Shown here piece after piece: positions 51,771 through 61,224 of a stretch of DNA of 64,000 nt. The translations under genes and the position numbers were made by a program. The notes under the pieces were generated by a model that saw only the letters and a program-made list of their open reading frames with translations, ran no database searches and was not told the DNA's origin. The stretch covers positions 1-64,000 of the forward strand of contig JAEXRH010000014.1 of the NCBI GenBank assembly GCA_023438065.1. Reading direction: 5' to 3'. How positions within the stretch are numbered: position 1 is the first letter of the stretch; each line of letters starts with the position of its first letter. The stretch is from Spirochaetota bacterium (GTDB lineage Bacteria > Spirochaetota > Spirochaetia > Treponematales > Treponemataceae).

Positions 51771-51907
51771 GCAATCCCTCCGGCACGAAGCAAGGCTCTA
51801 ACATGGATTTCTCAGAAGGCGACTTTATTTTTATTGGCTTCATGATACCCTGCATTTATCCCGAACGCAAGCGCGCTTTGCAAATTTAATGAAAAACCCG
51901 CAGCTTC

Positions 51908-51937
51908 TTGTTAAAGCCGTTCCGGTGAGTGTATAAT
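51908..51937 (+). promoter_or_regulatory. Promoter of the adenylate cyclase operon
   Basis: TTGTTA (51908-51913), 18-base spacer, consensus TATAAT (51932-51937). The leader to the ATG at 52060 is about 115 bases. The region 51771-51907 between the divergent genes holds no further feature I can support. Confidence 0.7.
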
Positions 51938-52059
51938 TGTAACGAGCGCGTAAACGCCGGAGACACCGCCTGATCATTGCTCGCCTGGGTGAGATTCCCT
52001 TGCCGGTTCAGGCCATGGCGTTCGCAAGGCGACTATTCCACGACAACAGGAACGGCTTC

Positions 52060-53901
52060 ATGATTAAAAGCAGGTTTTTCATCCCTATCGGGTTCAAGCT
52101 CACGGGAATGGTCTCGCTCATCCTTGGCGTTTCGCTCGCCGGGCTCACCATTGTATCCACCCTGTATTTCAGCGCCGAAATAGAGCGCACCCTTCTTACG
52201 AATACCCAGGATCGGGTCGAACTCCTTTCCGATAAAATCGAAACCGACCTCATGAACGAAATGAACGCCGCCCGTCTCATCGCCGCGACCCTGCAAGGCG
52301 GACTCGTCTACGGCGGCACGGGGGTGGCGCCGACGGAAGAGCTTCTCGCGCAAAATCCCGTCATCCGCGCGGTGCACATCCTCGTTCGAAAGGACGGGAA
52401 CGTCGAGGAATCGGCTGTCGCGGGGGAATCCCGGATCGACGACATCTCGTCCTTCGCCGCCAGGGAAAACGTCGCGCTCCTGTCCGCTTTCGCGAACCAG
52501 CCGGCGATACTCAACGCCTCGCCCGAGTCGGGCGAGCCCGCGCTCGCGATCCTCTTTCCCTATCAATTGCTGTCCGATACGGAAGCGGACAGCGTCGTTC
52601 TCGCCGAGCTCGACGGAGAACCCTTTATCCTGGCGGTCGCGGCGAGGGAACTCTACGTGAACAGCATCGTGGACGCCTCGGGGAATCTCGTCGTGCACGT
52701 CGACCGGGAACTCATGATGACGAGGCCGAACCTCTCGGGCGACGCCCTCGTGAAGGACGCGATGAAGGGCGAGACTACCCTGAAGCAGATGACCTTCGAG
52801 GACTCGGCCGGGACCGAGAGCATCGGCTCCTGGAAGCGATTCTTCGACGGACAGCTCGTCGCGGTCTCGACCGTGCGGAAGGAGACCGCCATGGCGGGCG
52901 CCTACGCAATGCAAAGAAGAAACAGCCTCATCACGATACTCATCCTCTGCGCCTCGATGCTCCTCCTCTTTCTCTTCTCGAAAACCCTCACGACGCCCAT
53001 ACAGAGCCTCATGGCGGGCGCGCTCAAGATCGGAGAGGGAGACTTCTCGGTGCGCGTCGGCGTAAAGACGAGCGACGAGATCGGCAGGCTCTCGGATACC
53101 TTCAACACCATGACGAAAGGCCTCGAGGAGCGCGACAAGATCAAGAGCGCGTTCGGCAAATTCGTCAACAAGGAGGTCGCGGAGCGGGTCATCCGCGGCG
53201 AGGTTCAGCTCGGGGGCGAAAGCAGGACGGCGGCGATCTTCTTCTCGGACATCAGGTCGTTCACCGCGATCTCGGAGCGGCTTACCCCGCACGAGGTCGT
53301 CGAGTTCCTCAACGAGTACATGACGGCGATGGTCGCGTGCGTGAACAGGACGCACGGCGTCGTCGACAAATACATCGGCGACGCGATCATGGCGGAATGG
53401 GGAGTCCCGTACTCCACGGGCAACGACACGGAAAACGCCGTGAACGCCGCGCTCCTCATGCGAAAGGCGCTCGCGGAGTTCAACCGGGGCCGCGGCGGGG
53501 AAAAGAAGCCGATCATCAGGATCGGCAGCGGCATCAATACCGGAGAGGTCATCGCGGGGCAGATCGGCTCGCTCGAGCGCATGGAATACACCTGCATCGG
53601 CGACGCGGTAAACCTCGCCTCGCGCATCGAGAGCCTCAACAAGGTATTCAAGACTGACATTCTCATCTCCGAGCATTCCTGGTCGCTCGTCAAGGACGCC
53701 TTCAGGGTCGAACCGATGAAAAAGATCCTCGTGAAGGGCAAGGCGGAGCCGCAGCAGATCTACGCGGTGCTCGGAAGACTCGACGATCCCGGCTCGTACA
53801 GGAACGTACACGAGCTGCGCGAGCACCTCGGGTATGAAGACGTCGACCTCGCGACGGTCAACGCGAACGCCGAAGAGAAGAAATATGAGATTGTTGAGTA
53901 A
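52060..53901 (+). CDS. Membrane-bound class III adenylate/guanylate cyclase
   Basis: 613 residues. TM1 about 12-37, periplasmic sensor (about 40-285, dCache-like, with NSIVDASGNLVVHV), TM2 about 289-308, HAMP about 309-361. The cyclase domain starts near 388: AAIFFSDIRSFT with metal D397, DKYIGDAIMAEWGVP with metal D441, and the transition-state Asn/Arg region GDAVNLASRIES. Substrate-determining residues were not aligned, so ATP or GTP use is open. Start ATG at 52060 has AGGAACGGC upstream; TTG at 52000 is possible but weaker. First of a three-gene overlapping set. Confidence 0.92.
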   Translation: MIKSRFFIPIGFKLTGMVSLILGVSLAGLTIVSTLYFSAEIERTLLTNTQDRVELLSDKIETDLMNEMNAARLIAATLQGGLVYGGTGVAPTEELLAQNPVIRAVHILVRKDGNVEESAVAGESRIDDISSFAARENVALLSAFANQPAILNASPESGEPALAILFPYQLLSDTEADSVVLAELDGEPFILAVAARELYVNSIVDASGNLVVHVDRELMMTRPNLSGDALVKDAMKGETTLKQMTFEDSAGTESIGSWKRFFDGQLVAVSTVRKETAMAGAYAMQRRNSLITILILCASMLLLFLFSKTLTTPIQSLMAGALKIGEGDFSVRVGVKTSDEIGRLSDTFNTMTKGLEERDKIKSAFGKFVNKEVAERVIRGEVQLGGESRTAAIFFSDIRSFTAISERLTPHEVVEFLNEYMTAMVACVNRTHGVVDKYIGDAIMAEWGVPYSTGNDTENAVNAALLMRKALAEFNRGRGGEKKPIIRIGSGINTGEVIAGQIGSLERMEYTCIGDAVNLASRIESLNKVFKTDILISEHSWSLVKDAFRVEPMKKILVKGKAEPQQIYAVLGRLDDPGSYRNVHELREHLGYEDVDLATVNANAEEKKYEIVE

Positions 53902-55933
53902 GGGCGAATCCGCGTTCGTCTTGCTCGTAATCCTCTGCTTCGGGGCAGCCGCGACCGCGCTCGTGCGCGACATCACGGGGGCCAGGGAGCTTCGCGGAAC
54001 GCAGGTCGGCACGATCACCTGGAAGGATCGCTACGCCGAGCAGCGGCAGGAAGGCACGGGACTATGGGTGGCCGCCGTGCGCGACGGACCCGTCTACAAC
54101 CACGACACGATTCGCACGGGGGAGAACTCCTCCGCGACGATACGACTCGCGAACGACACGGTGATCTCGCTCGACGCGGGGTCGATGGTGTACGTCCGCG
54201 TTGACGCCGCCACGGAGAAGGCGACGATCTCGATCAAGGGAGGCTCGATCAAGGTCGCGCAGGGCGAAAAGGCCGCCCCGGTCGAGCTCGAGACGAACTC
54301 CGGCTCGGTCGCGCTCGAGAAAGGCGCGGTCAGGATAACCGGCGACGAAACGAAGACGACCGTCCGCGCGGAGACCCCGGCAGCGACGATCGTGTCGAGC
54401 GGCGATACGAAGGCGATAACCCTCGACGCCGCGTCAAACTTCGACGTCGCGAACGGGGAGATCGTCGCCGCGCCCGTATCGATAACCTCTCCCGGGCAAA
54501 ACGAGTATCTCGTCGCCGAGGGGAAAAAGGCCGAGGTCGTCTTCTCGTGGTCGCCCGCCGACATGCCGCTTCGGGTAACGATAGCCCGAGACGCGGCGTT
54601 CCGGAAGCCGGCCGTCGAAGGGGAGGCCCTCGCGAGCGGCTCCGTTCAAACCCTTTCAGAAGGACGTTATTGGTGGCGCGTCGACGAAACCGGGGAGACG
54701 CGGTCGTTCACCGTCGCCGAAGGCGGCGTCTGCGCGCCCGTAAGCCCCGTCGATAAATCCTTCCTGAAGGCGGGAGAGTTCGTCACCGTCCCCTTTGCCT
54801 GGGCAAAACGGGGAAACGCGGATTCGTATCGCCTTGACGTCTTCGCCGAAGGGACGGGAGACACCCCGATAATCCAGCGCATGGTGACACAACGAAGCAC
54901 GATGATCGACATTGCCGACGAAGGCGAGTATTCCTGGTCGGTTACCGCCTTCTACGGCCCGAACCGCGTCGCCTTTACCTCGGCAAGGGAGCGCTTCTCG
55001 ATCGTTACCGCGACCCTCGCGGTCCCGGCGACGCCGACGGTCGCGCGCGGCGTCGCGTCCTGGGCCCCGGTAGCGGGCGCGGAAGCCTACGAGATCAGAA
55101 TCAGCCCGGAAGAGAGCGGATCGCCCGTGCAATACGGCGCGATCGTCAACGCCTCCTCCGCGAGCCTGAAAAACGCCGTGTCGACGGGCGCCTGGTACGT
55201 TTCGGTTCGATCCAAGGCGGGTTCGCTGACTTCCGATTGGTCAAATCCCGCGAAATACGAAATCCTTCCCCCTCAGCCCCTCTCGATATCGGCGCCCGCG
55301 AACGGCGCGGTGGTCGACGGCTCCTCCGGAAAGGTTTCCCTTTCCTGGATCGATCGAAACGACGGCAATCGCTACCGCGTGACGGTGTCGAGATCCGCGG
55401 ACCTCGCGAACCCGCTCGGAGAGCTCGTTCCCTATCGACCAACAGGCCAGTTTACCCTTCCCAAGGAAGAACGGGGCGGTCTTTACTACTGGAAGGTCGT
55501 TCTCCTCGACGCGGCCGGCGCGCCGGTCAGCGAATCGCCGATCTCGTCATTCAGGGTACGCGAGCCGATGCCGGCGCCGGAACCAGTATTCCCGATAAAC
55601 GGGAAGCAGCTCGACATCAACGCGCTTTCGGCGCTCTCGCTCGAGTGGAAGCCCGTCACCGACGCATCCTTTTACACCGCGCGGCTTTATCGCATGACGG
55701 CGGGGATCCCGCAATCGCTCGGTTCCTGGAAAACCGTCGAACCGCGTGTCACGATCACCGACTTCACGAAACTCGCGCTCGACTCATTCTCGTGGGAAGT
55801 GGTCGCGGTCAAAACGGAAGAAGACGGAAGCGAAACGCCCAGCGCTCCCGCGAAGGCCTATTTCAGGATCGTGCAAGCAAAGGTTCTTTCGGCGCCTTCC
55901 ATCAAGATCATGAAATCCCGAGGAGCGTTTTAA
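53885..55933 (+). CDS. FecR-domain protein with repeated fibronectin III-like modules
   Basis: 682 residues. N-terminal membrane helix (about 9-28), then a FecR domain (about 48-170; DRYAEQRQEGTGLWVAAVRDGPVYNHDTIRTGENSSATIRLANDTVISLDAGSMVYV). About four beta-sandwich modules follow, each ending in a W-x-W/V pattern (RYWWRVDETGE, YSWSVTAFYGP, WYVSVRSKAG, YYWKVVLLDAAG, FSWEVVAVKTEEDG). This looks like a periplasmic stalk. It overlaps the cyclase gene by 17 bases; GAGAAGAAAT serves as ribosome site. Partner to the next beta-barrel protein. Confidence 0.88.
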   Translation: MRLLSKGESAFVLLVILCFGAAATALVRDITGARELRGTQVGTITWKDRYAEQRQEGTGLWVAAVRDGPVYNHDTIRTGENSSATIRLANDTVISLDAGSMVYVRVDAATEKATISIKGGSIKVAQGEKAAPVELETNSGSVALEKGAVRITGDETKTTVRAETPAATIVSSGDTKAITLDAASNFDVANGEIVAAPVSITSPGQNEYLVAEGKKAEVVFSWSPADMPLRVTIARDAAFRKPAVEGEALASGSVQTLSEGRYWWRVDETGETRSFTVAEGGVCAPVSPVDKSFLKAGEFVTVPFAWAKRGNADSYRLDVFAEGTGDTPIIQRMVTQRSTMIDIADEGEYSWSVTAFYGPNRVAFTSARERFSIVTATLAVPATPTVARGVASWAPVAGAEAYEIRISPEESGSPVQYGAIVNASSASLKNAVSTGAWYVSVRSKAGSLTSDWSNPAKYEILPPQPLSISAPANGAVVDGSSGKVSLSWIDRNDGNRYRVTVSRSADLANPLGELVPYRPTGQFTLPKEERGGLYYWKVVLLDAAGAPVSESPISSFRVREPMPAPEPVFPINGKQLDINALSALSLEWKPVTDASFYTARLYRMTAGIPQSLGSWKTVEPRVTITDFTKLALDSFSWEVVAVKTEEDGSETPSAPAKAYFRIVQAKVLSAPSIKIMKSRGAF

Positions 55934-55935
55934 CC

Positions 55936-57444
55936 ATGTACCGTTTGCGAACCGCGGTAGCCGCTATCATTGGCCTGTTCCTCATGAGCGCCGGGTCTTT
56001 CGCCCAAACCGGCGAAAGCCTTCCCTACTACATCGAATGGGATGCCGTCGAGGGCGCGGGAGGTTACGACATTGAGGTCACGACCGACGACGGGAAACCG
56101 GCGCTCGAGCGACGGATGGGTCCCGCCGAGACCAGCATCGAACTCGCCCTGCCGGCGGGCAACTACCGGTTCAGAATCTCGACACTCAACAAGTTTCTCC
56201 ACGCGGACTCCACTTCCGACTGGATAGCCTTCAAAGTGCTCGCGTACGGGCCGCCGACGATAACGAGGGTCGGTCAGGCGAAGATAGCGCCCGGGACGCA
56301 GGCGAGCGTTTCCGTTCAGGCGGATATGGTCTCCTCAAAAGCCCGCGCGACGCTCGTCTCGCCGACGGGAAAGAGCATTCCCCTCACCATTAAAAAAGCG
56401 AAGAACAGATCGTTCACGCTCACGAGCGCGCCGCTTTCAGAGCGGGGCTCATACACCCTCGTACTCACGAATCCCCCTTCCTTCTCGGCGGAAAAAAAGA
56501 ACGCGGTCACCGTGGAATACCCGACGCCGACGATCGTATCAGTCGAGCCGGGAATGGTTTCCCGCGTGGCGCTCGAGGATGCTCGGGACGCGGGGTCGGC
56601 GCTATCGCTTATCGTCAAGGGCAAGAACTTCTCGCCTGAGGCGACCCTTATCCTCAAGGGCGGAGAGGCGGATAATCCCGTCGCGCTCGAGAACCCGCGC
56701 GTACAGCCGGTCGAGATCTCGAGCGACATCCCCGCGACGCTCGAAGCCGGCTCCTACGCCGTGTTCCTCCGAAACGCGCCGGATCTGGCGGAAATCCCGG
56801 CCGGAACGCTCGTTGTCGAAAAGAAACCTGAACCGGTGGCGGAAAAGGAACCCGCCGAAAAACCGCCGAAGGAACCGAAGGCGGATAAGCCCGCGGGGGA
56901 CAAAACGGTTCGCGCCTGGATCGCGCTTGGCGCCTCGGGCGGCGCGGGCTTCGTGTTCGGCGATTGGAACGACGTCTACGGGGAACCGCTGCCGTCGGGA
57001 TCCGCGTTCGCGAACCTCTATCTCTCGCCCGCGCTTTCGCCGGAGGAAGACCGCGGCATCCGCTATTCCTTCGGTCTCCGGGCCGATTTCGCGTTCATGA
57101 AAAACGACGGTGCAGGAATCTACGTGAAAAGCGACGCGCAAACCCTCTCGATAACCGTGGCGCCCGCGGCCGAATACGCTTTCGGGAAATTCCGCGTACG
57201 GGGCCGAATCGGCGGGGGAATCAGTTTTCTCAAGATTACGGCCAACACCATAACCTCCGGTTCTAAAACCGAGGAAACCTCGCTTGACCTGGCGGGAACC
57301 GCCGGACTCAGCCTTGAATACCTTCCGTTCCCGCGATTTGCCGTTGGCCTCGACAACGCATTGTTCTACGTCGCGAATCGAGACCCCATGACCCGGTACG
57401 CCGGAACCCTCTCCGCCTCGTACGCGATTCCGATCAAACGATAG
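55936..57444 (+). CDS. Outer-membrane beta-barrel protein with fibronectin III and IPT-like domains
   Basis: 502 residues. Signal peptide about 1-23 (cleavage after SFA), FnIII-like module (about 26-105; YIEWDAVEGAGGYDIEVTTDDG), two further Ig-like modules (about 110-275), then a Lys/Pro/Glu-rich linker (KKPEPVAEKEPAEKPPKEPK, about 296-320). The C-terminal 180 residues alternate hydrophobic and polar, consistent with an 8-stranded barrel (IALGASGGAGFVFGDWNDVYG, FGLRADFAFMKNDGAGIYV). AGGAG is ten bases before the ATG. Probably anchors the FecR partner to the outer membrane. Confidence 0.82.
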   Translation: MYRLRTAVAAIIGLFLMSAGSFAQTGESLPYYIEWDAVEGAGGYDIEVTTDDGKPALERRMGPAETSIELALPAGNYRFRISTLNKFLHADSTSDWIAFKVLAYGPPTITRVGQAKIAPGTQASVSVQADMVSSKARATLVSPTGKSIPLTIKKAKNRSFTLTSAPLSERGSYTLVLTNPPSFSAEKKNAVTVEYPTPTIVSVEPGMVSRVALEDARDAGSALSLIVKGKNFSPEATLILKGGEADNPVALENPRVQPVEISSDIPATLEAGSYAVFLRNAPDLAEIPAGTLVVEKKPEPVAEKEPAEKPPKEPKADKPAGDKTVRAWIALGASGGAGFVFGDWNDVYGEPLPSGSAFANLYLSPALSPEEDRGIRYSFGLRADFAFMKNDGAGIYVKSDAQTLSITVAPAAEYAFGKFRVRGRIGGGISFLKITANTITSGSKTEETSLDLAGTAGLSLEYLPFPRFAVGLDNALFYVANRDPMTRYAGTLSASYAIPIKR

Positions 57445-57492
57445 CGCTTTAACTACGTTCTTAATGCTTTTTTATACTACCGGAGGAGATCA

Positions 57493-58476
57493 ATGAAACA
57501 GCATCTTAAATGTGCGATAACGGGAGCCGCTTGGTGGAAACCGTTTATCGCGTTCGTAGCCCTTTTTCTTGCAATAATGATCCCGAATGAGCTCGCTTCG
57601 CTTAACCCGCCCGAGGCGCCGGGAAAGGCGTTCGCGACCCTGCTTTTCACCCTTACCCTGCAAGGCCTTCTCGTCGTCATCCAGGCCGCGTTTTCGGTCG
57701 TTCTCATGCGGATCGCGTTCCCCCTCGTTTCCGTCGGCGACAAGCCTTTCGCCTTTACCGGGAAAGTCGGCGAATACGTCAAGATCAATATCTTCGGGTT
57801 TCTTCTCTGTATCGTCACGCTCGGGTTTTACATACCCGCGTATGCCCGCAAGATCACCGCGTATCTGGCCGGGAGCACCCGACTCGACGGCGAGAGCGCT
57901 GCCTTCCTGTCGAAGACCGGCAAGCTCATGAAATACTACGTGCTTGCGCTGCTCGTTCCCGTTATCGCGGTATGCGTTCTGTTCGTCGTCGTTGTCGCGA
58001 AAACGGGATATGTCTCGTCGGTCGCGGGATCCCTTGGCCCCGTGATACTCGCGCTCTATCTCGTCCTGTTCCTCGCGATGATCCCGTTCCTCTATCTCGC
58101 GTACCGGTGGACCGTTAACTTCGGCTGGAAGGACCTGACGATTTCGTGGAATACCCGCTTCGGACCGTCGTGCGCGTTTATCGCGGGCCAATTCGCCCTG
58201 CTCGTCATCACCCTTGGCGTACTCTGGCCGATCGCGGTCGTCAACCTCGCACGCTACTTCGCGGAGAGGACCGTCATCCGGAAAAACGGAACGGAAACGG
58301 GCCATCTCGGATTTGACGGCACGAGGGGTAAGGGCTTCACCCTTCTCTGGGGTCAGACCCTCCTGACCGTCATCACCCTCGGCATCTACCTGCCCTGGGC
58401 ATACGCGAATTGCGTGCGGTTCTTCGTCAACGGAACGTATTTCGAGGGGAAACAAGAGCTCCTCGATCAGGCATAA
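57493..58476 (+). CDS. YjgN-family (DUF898) membrane protein
   Basis: 327 residues with about eight hydrophobic segments and internal duplication. The family unit (F-x-G...G-x-Y...F-L-L...T-L-G-[IFV]-Y-x-P-[WA]-[AY]) appears twice: FTGKVGEYVKINIFGFLLCIVTLGFYIPAYARKI and FDGTRGKGFTLLWGQTLLTVITLGIYLPWAYANC. GGAGGAGATCA precedes the ATG. Function of the family is unknown. Confidence 0.87.
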   Translation: MKQHLKCAITGAAWWKPFIAFVALFLAIMIPNELASLNPPEAPGKAFATLLFTLTLQGLLVVIQAAFSVVLMRIAFPLVSVGDKPFAFTGKVGEYVKINIFGFLLCIVTLGFYIPAYARKITAYLAGSTRLDGESAAFLSKTGKLMKYYVLALLVPVIAVCVLFVVVVAKTGYVSSVAGSLGPVILALYLVLFLAMIPFLYLAYRWTVNFGWKDLTISWNTRFGPSCAFIAGQFALLVITLGVLWPIAVVNLARYFAERTVIRKNGTETGHLGFDGTRGKGFTLLWGQTLLTVITLGIYLPWAYANCVRFFVNGTYFEGKQELLDQA

Positions 58477-58482
58477 ATAGAT

Positions 58483-58516
58483 AAGCCCCCCGAAACGCGT
58501 CGCTTCGGGGGGCTTT
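58483..58516 (+). terminator. Rho-independent terminator after the DUF898 gene
   Basis: Stem AAGCCCCCCGAA (58483-58494) / TTCGGGGGGCTT (58504-58515) with a 9-base loop and a short T run. It also faces the convergent pspC gene. Confidence 0.88.
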
Positions 58517-58548
58517 CGGCCCCGTTCGCTATCGGCCGAACGGCCGCG

Positions 58549-58755
58549 CTACTTCCAGGAGTTCTCTACTTCGCTTTTCGTCGGAAGGACGAACGCGCAG
58601 ATCAGGTAGAGAATGAGGCCCATACCCCAGAACAGCGTGCAGACGGCCCACAGGATCCGGACGAGCGTTACGTCGACATTCAGGTATTCCGCAAGCCCGC
58701 CGCAGACGCCAAAGATCTTCTTGCCGTACTCGATCTTGTATAACCGCTTCGTCAT
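58549..58755 (-). CDS. pspC: PspC-domain membrane protein
   Basis: 68 residues. KRLYKIEYGKKIFGVCGGLAEYLNVDVTLVRILWAV is the PspC signature, and one hydrophobic segment (about 36-58) follows. ATG at 58755 is chosen because GGAGG lies five bases upstream; an ATG at 58767 would overlap that site. PspC proteins sense envelope stress or proton leakage; here no pspA or pspB is present. Confidence 0.9.
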   Translation of the reverse strand: MTKRLYKIEYGKKIFGVCGGLAEYLNVDVTLVRILWAVCTLFWGMGLILYLICAFVLPTKSEVENSWK

Positions 58756-58770
58756 GATATCCTCCATTGC

Positions 58771-58806
58771 TATACGCCGTATAATATATAATCTCGCATA
58801 TTATAC
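58771..58806. promoter_or_regulatory. AT-rich promoter region of pspC with two inverted repeats
   Basis: TATACG-C-CGTATA (58771-58783) is a 13-base palindrome. GTATAATAT (58779-58787) and ATATTATAC (58798-58806) form a perfect 9-base inverted repeat. Both lie just upstream of pspC, and TATAAT-like words occur on both strands. I could not settle one -35/-10 pair. Confidence 0.5.
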
Positions 58807-58864
58807 CCGAGTCGTCAAGATCAATCGCTTTACGCTTTCAATCCGTGCGACCGCTAGCAACATG

Positions 58865-59584
58865 TCACCGGGGAAGGATCGCCAGGCTGTACCATCGCCC
58901 TTCGCGGGTATTATACCAGCGCCGCGCGACGAACACCCCCTTCAGGGTCGCCTCATACACGCGCGACGCGCCCGAGGCCGTCGGTTTCGCGACGCTTCGC
59001 GCCAACGCGCCGATCGCGTTCATGTCCGCGTAGGAATACGCGTCCGCCGATGAAGCCTCAAGGGCTATCGAGCCGACCGCGCTCACGAAGCCGCTTCCCT
59101 TAGGTGGGCGGGATACCCAATCCGGATTGCCATCCGAACGTACGCTATCGCTCGGATTGACGGACGGAACGCGCATGCCCCGAGACGGACGCGCGCGAAC
59201 GACCGCCTCGGTACCCGTCTCTCCGCGAACGACCCTGAGTACGGTCAGGGTATCGAGAATGGCCATGCTGTTTGATTGATCGTAATCGAGAAGCACCTGC
59301 GAGCGGGTCAGGCGGGTACCGTCGGCGGCGGATACCGGGGTCTCGACGACGCGAACGGAGACCGACTTTCTCAGGGAAACCTGCCCGGCGACGCGGAAAA
59401 GGCATTCCGAAAGCTCCCGCTCGGGGCTCTCCCGCGAGGGGGCTCGCGCCGAGTATACGCCCTCGGACGCGTCATACCCGCCGAGAGAGAGCGCATGATC
59501 GCCGCCCGCGGACGCACAGCCCGCGACGGCGATCAGCAGGCACAAAACCGGGACGAAAAGTCCCGGAATCCGCGCCATTTTCAC
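58865..59584 (-). CDS. LPP20-like lipoprotein
   Basis: 239 residues. Lipobox IAVAGC gives lipidation at about C23. The C-terminal part (about 145-239) matches the LPP20 fold: NPDWVSRPPKGSGFVSAVGSIALEASSADAYSYADMNAIGALARSV. The start is GTG at 59584 (AAGG seven bases upstream) or ATG at 59578. It follows a second LPP20-type gene by nine bases, so they are cotranscribed. Function unknown; related proteins in other bacteria sit in the outer membrane. Confidence 0.8.
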   Translation of the reverse strand: MKMARIPGLFVPVLCLLIAVAGCASAGGDHALSLGGYDASEGVYSARAPSRESPERELSECLFRVAGQVSLRKSVSVRVVETPVSAADGTRLTRSQVLLDYDQSNSMAILDTLTVLRVVRGETGTEAVVRARPSRGMRVPSVNPSDSVRSDGNPDWVSRPPKGSGFVSAVGSIALEASSADAYSYADMNAIGALARSVAKPTASGASRVYEATLKGVFVARRWYNTREGRWYSLAILPR

Positions 59585-59593
59585 GTCCGTGCC

Positions 59594-60190
59594 TTACTTG
59601 GTAACGCCGGCCGAGGTTTCCTTGTCAAGGAAGGAAAGAGCTTCCTTCGCCTTGAATTCGGAGAAGGCCGCGGCTTCGTTCCGCTGGAAGGTCTGGACGG
59701 TCGCCTCGAAGCTCTTGCCGATGTTCGCTTTCGGGAAGGAGGTGAGCATATACACGCCACCCTTGTCGTCGACCCAAACCTCGTCATCCTCGACGCCGAC
59801 CAGGGTCTGGTCCGCGACCTGCTTCGAGATGTTCTCGAAGTAACTGAGGGTCTGGATGTTCTTCTCCGAACCGGACTCGTTGGTGTAGTTCACGAGCGCG
59901 TTCTTGACGCTCGTTCCGACCCAGCGGGCGATCTGGTCGCGGGCGTCGGCGCCGGCGGCGGTCTTCGAAATCGCCTTGGTCGACTTCATCGCGTAACCGA
60001 CGGCATAAAAGGTGTCCGCGCTCTTCGGGGTCTTGTTGACCCACGCGGGCTGGGGAACGCCCTCAAGGCCGATGATCGGTTTGGCGACGGGCGCCTCGGG
60101 AGCCTTTTCCGCGGGCTTGGACGCGCAGGAAACAAAAATTGCCGCGACGAGCGCGAGAATGGTCGATACAGCTACGAACTTCTTCATCAA
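59594..60190 (-). CDS. LPP20-family lipoprotein
   Basis: 198 residues. Lipobox AIFVSC, lipidation at about C22. LPP20 domain about 45-180: QPAWVNKTPKSADTFYAVGYAMKSTKAISKTAAGADARDQIARWVG. Strong AGGAGG ribosome site. Upstream gene of a two-gene lipoprotein set; the two proteins may form one complex. Confidence 0.88.
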   Translation of the reverse strand: MMKKFVAVSTILALVAAIFVSCASKPAEKAPEAPVAKPIIGLEGVPQPAWVNKTPKSADTFYAVGYAMKSTKAISKTAAGADARDQIARWVGTSVKNALVNYTNESGSEKNIQTLSYFENISKQVADQTLVGVEDDEVWVDDKGGVYMLTSFPKANIGKSFEATVQTFQRNEAAAFSEFKAKEALSFLDKETSAGVTK

Positions 60191-60269
60191 TATCCTCCTA
60201 AAAAAAACGTATGCCTATAAAATAAGTCTAGCACATCGATCGTTACAAAACCACCGAAGTCGGCGAGTC

Positions 60270-61175
60270 TTATCGGCCGAGGCCGGACTGATCCAATTCC
60301 ATCATCGCATCCCTGCCAAGTCGCTCCGCGTCATACAGCATCGCGGTAGGAACGCCGTACGAGGCCTCGAGGGCTTCTGGAACGAGAACCTCCTCGGGCG
60401 TTCCAAGGTCGATCCGCCGGTCGGGATAGAAGAGCATGGCAAGGTCGGCGTACTTCCGCGTCAGGGACATCTCGTGGAGAGACACCATTACTGAAACACC
60501 CGAGCTCCGGCAAATGTCACCGAAAAACTCGAGCGCGCGCTCTTTTTGCCGCTGTTCCATCGCGAACACCGGCTCGTCCATCATGACCACGCGCGAGCCG
60601 TAGAGCGCGGAAAACGCGAGGAGAACCCGTTGCGTCTCCCCTTTCGAGAGGGCTGAAAGCCGCCGGCCGCGAAGATTCCCGAGCTCGAACGCGCCGATCG
60701 CGTCGCGGAAAAAGGCTTCGTCTTTCGATACCCTCCCGCCCTGCGCGTATACGCGCTCGAGAAGGGCACCGACGGAATCGCCCGACCCGTCGTCTGCCTC
60801 GAATTCCATGTTTTGATAGATAAACGAACAGGCGAGATTGCGTCGATGCTCGACGTCCGCCGAAAGCCCCTCGCCCGGCGTTCCCGAAGCGTCCGACCAA
60901 ACCCCCGCCAAAACCCGGGTATTTTCCCCGAGGAGCTCGATACGCCCCCGAGCGGGCATGACGCGAGCCCCGGCAAGAAGCATGAAGGTTGTCTTTCCGG
61001 AGCCGTTCGGTCCGATAAGACTGATAAAGCCTTGGGGAATGTCGGCCGTGAAGGCGTCGAATATCGGCTTCGCGGGATTTCCGTCGGCGAGGAGTAGCGG
61101 TTCGCCCGTTTCAGGGTCTGGCCAGGAAAAAGAAACGTCGGTAAAGCGCAGCAAGGGCGCGGATTCAGTACTCAT
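60270..61175 (-). CDS. ABC transporter ATP-binding protein, orphan
   Basis: 301 residues. Walker A GPNGSGKTT (about 54-62), signature LSALSKGETQR (about 183-193; LSxGE type), Walker B RVVMMDEP and switch SLHEMSL. The D-loop is replaced by VFAMEQRQ, and the N-terminal strand has an insertion (DPETGEPLLLADGNPAK). No permease is adjacent. Could energise an uptake or export system elsewhere, or act as a non-transport ABC ATPase. TATACT ends seven bases before the ATG and there is no Shine-Dalgarno sequence. Confidence 0.85.
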   Translation of the reverse strand: MSTESAPLLRFTDVSFSWPDPETGEPLLLADGNPAKPIFDAFTADIPQGFISLIGPNGSGKTTFMLLAGARVMPARGRIELLGENTRVLAGVWSDASGTPGEGLSADVEHRRNLACSFIYQNMEFEADDGSGDSVGALLERVYAQGGRVSKDEAFFRDAIGAFELGNLRGRRLSALSKGETQRVLLAFSALYGSRVVMMDEPVFAMEQRQKERALEFFGDICRSSGVSVMVSLHEMSLTRKYADLAMLFYPDRRIDLGTPEEVLVPEALEASYGVPTAMLYDAERLGRDAMMELDQSGLGR

Positions 61176-61182
61176 ACGGGAA

Positions 61183-61188
61183 AGTATA
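61183..61188 (-). promoter_or_regulatory. -10 box of the ABC ATPase gene
   Basis: Minus strand TATACT, seven bases before the ATG at 61175. No convincing -35 box is present. Confidence 0.5.
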
Positions 61189-61224
61189 GCATAAATGCCT
61201 TATAATGAATGAAGTCGTCTCCCC

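Noticed and set aside
58771..58864. A clear single sigma70 promoter for pspC
   Set aside because: Several TATAAT-like words exist but none has a good -35 at 16-18 bases, so I list the region only as a promoter zone.
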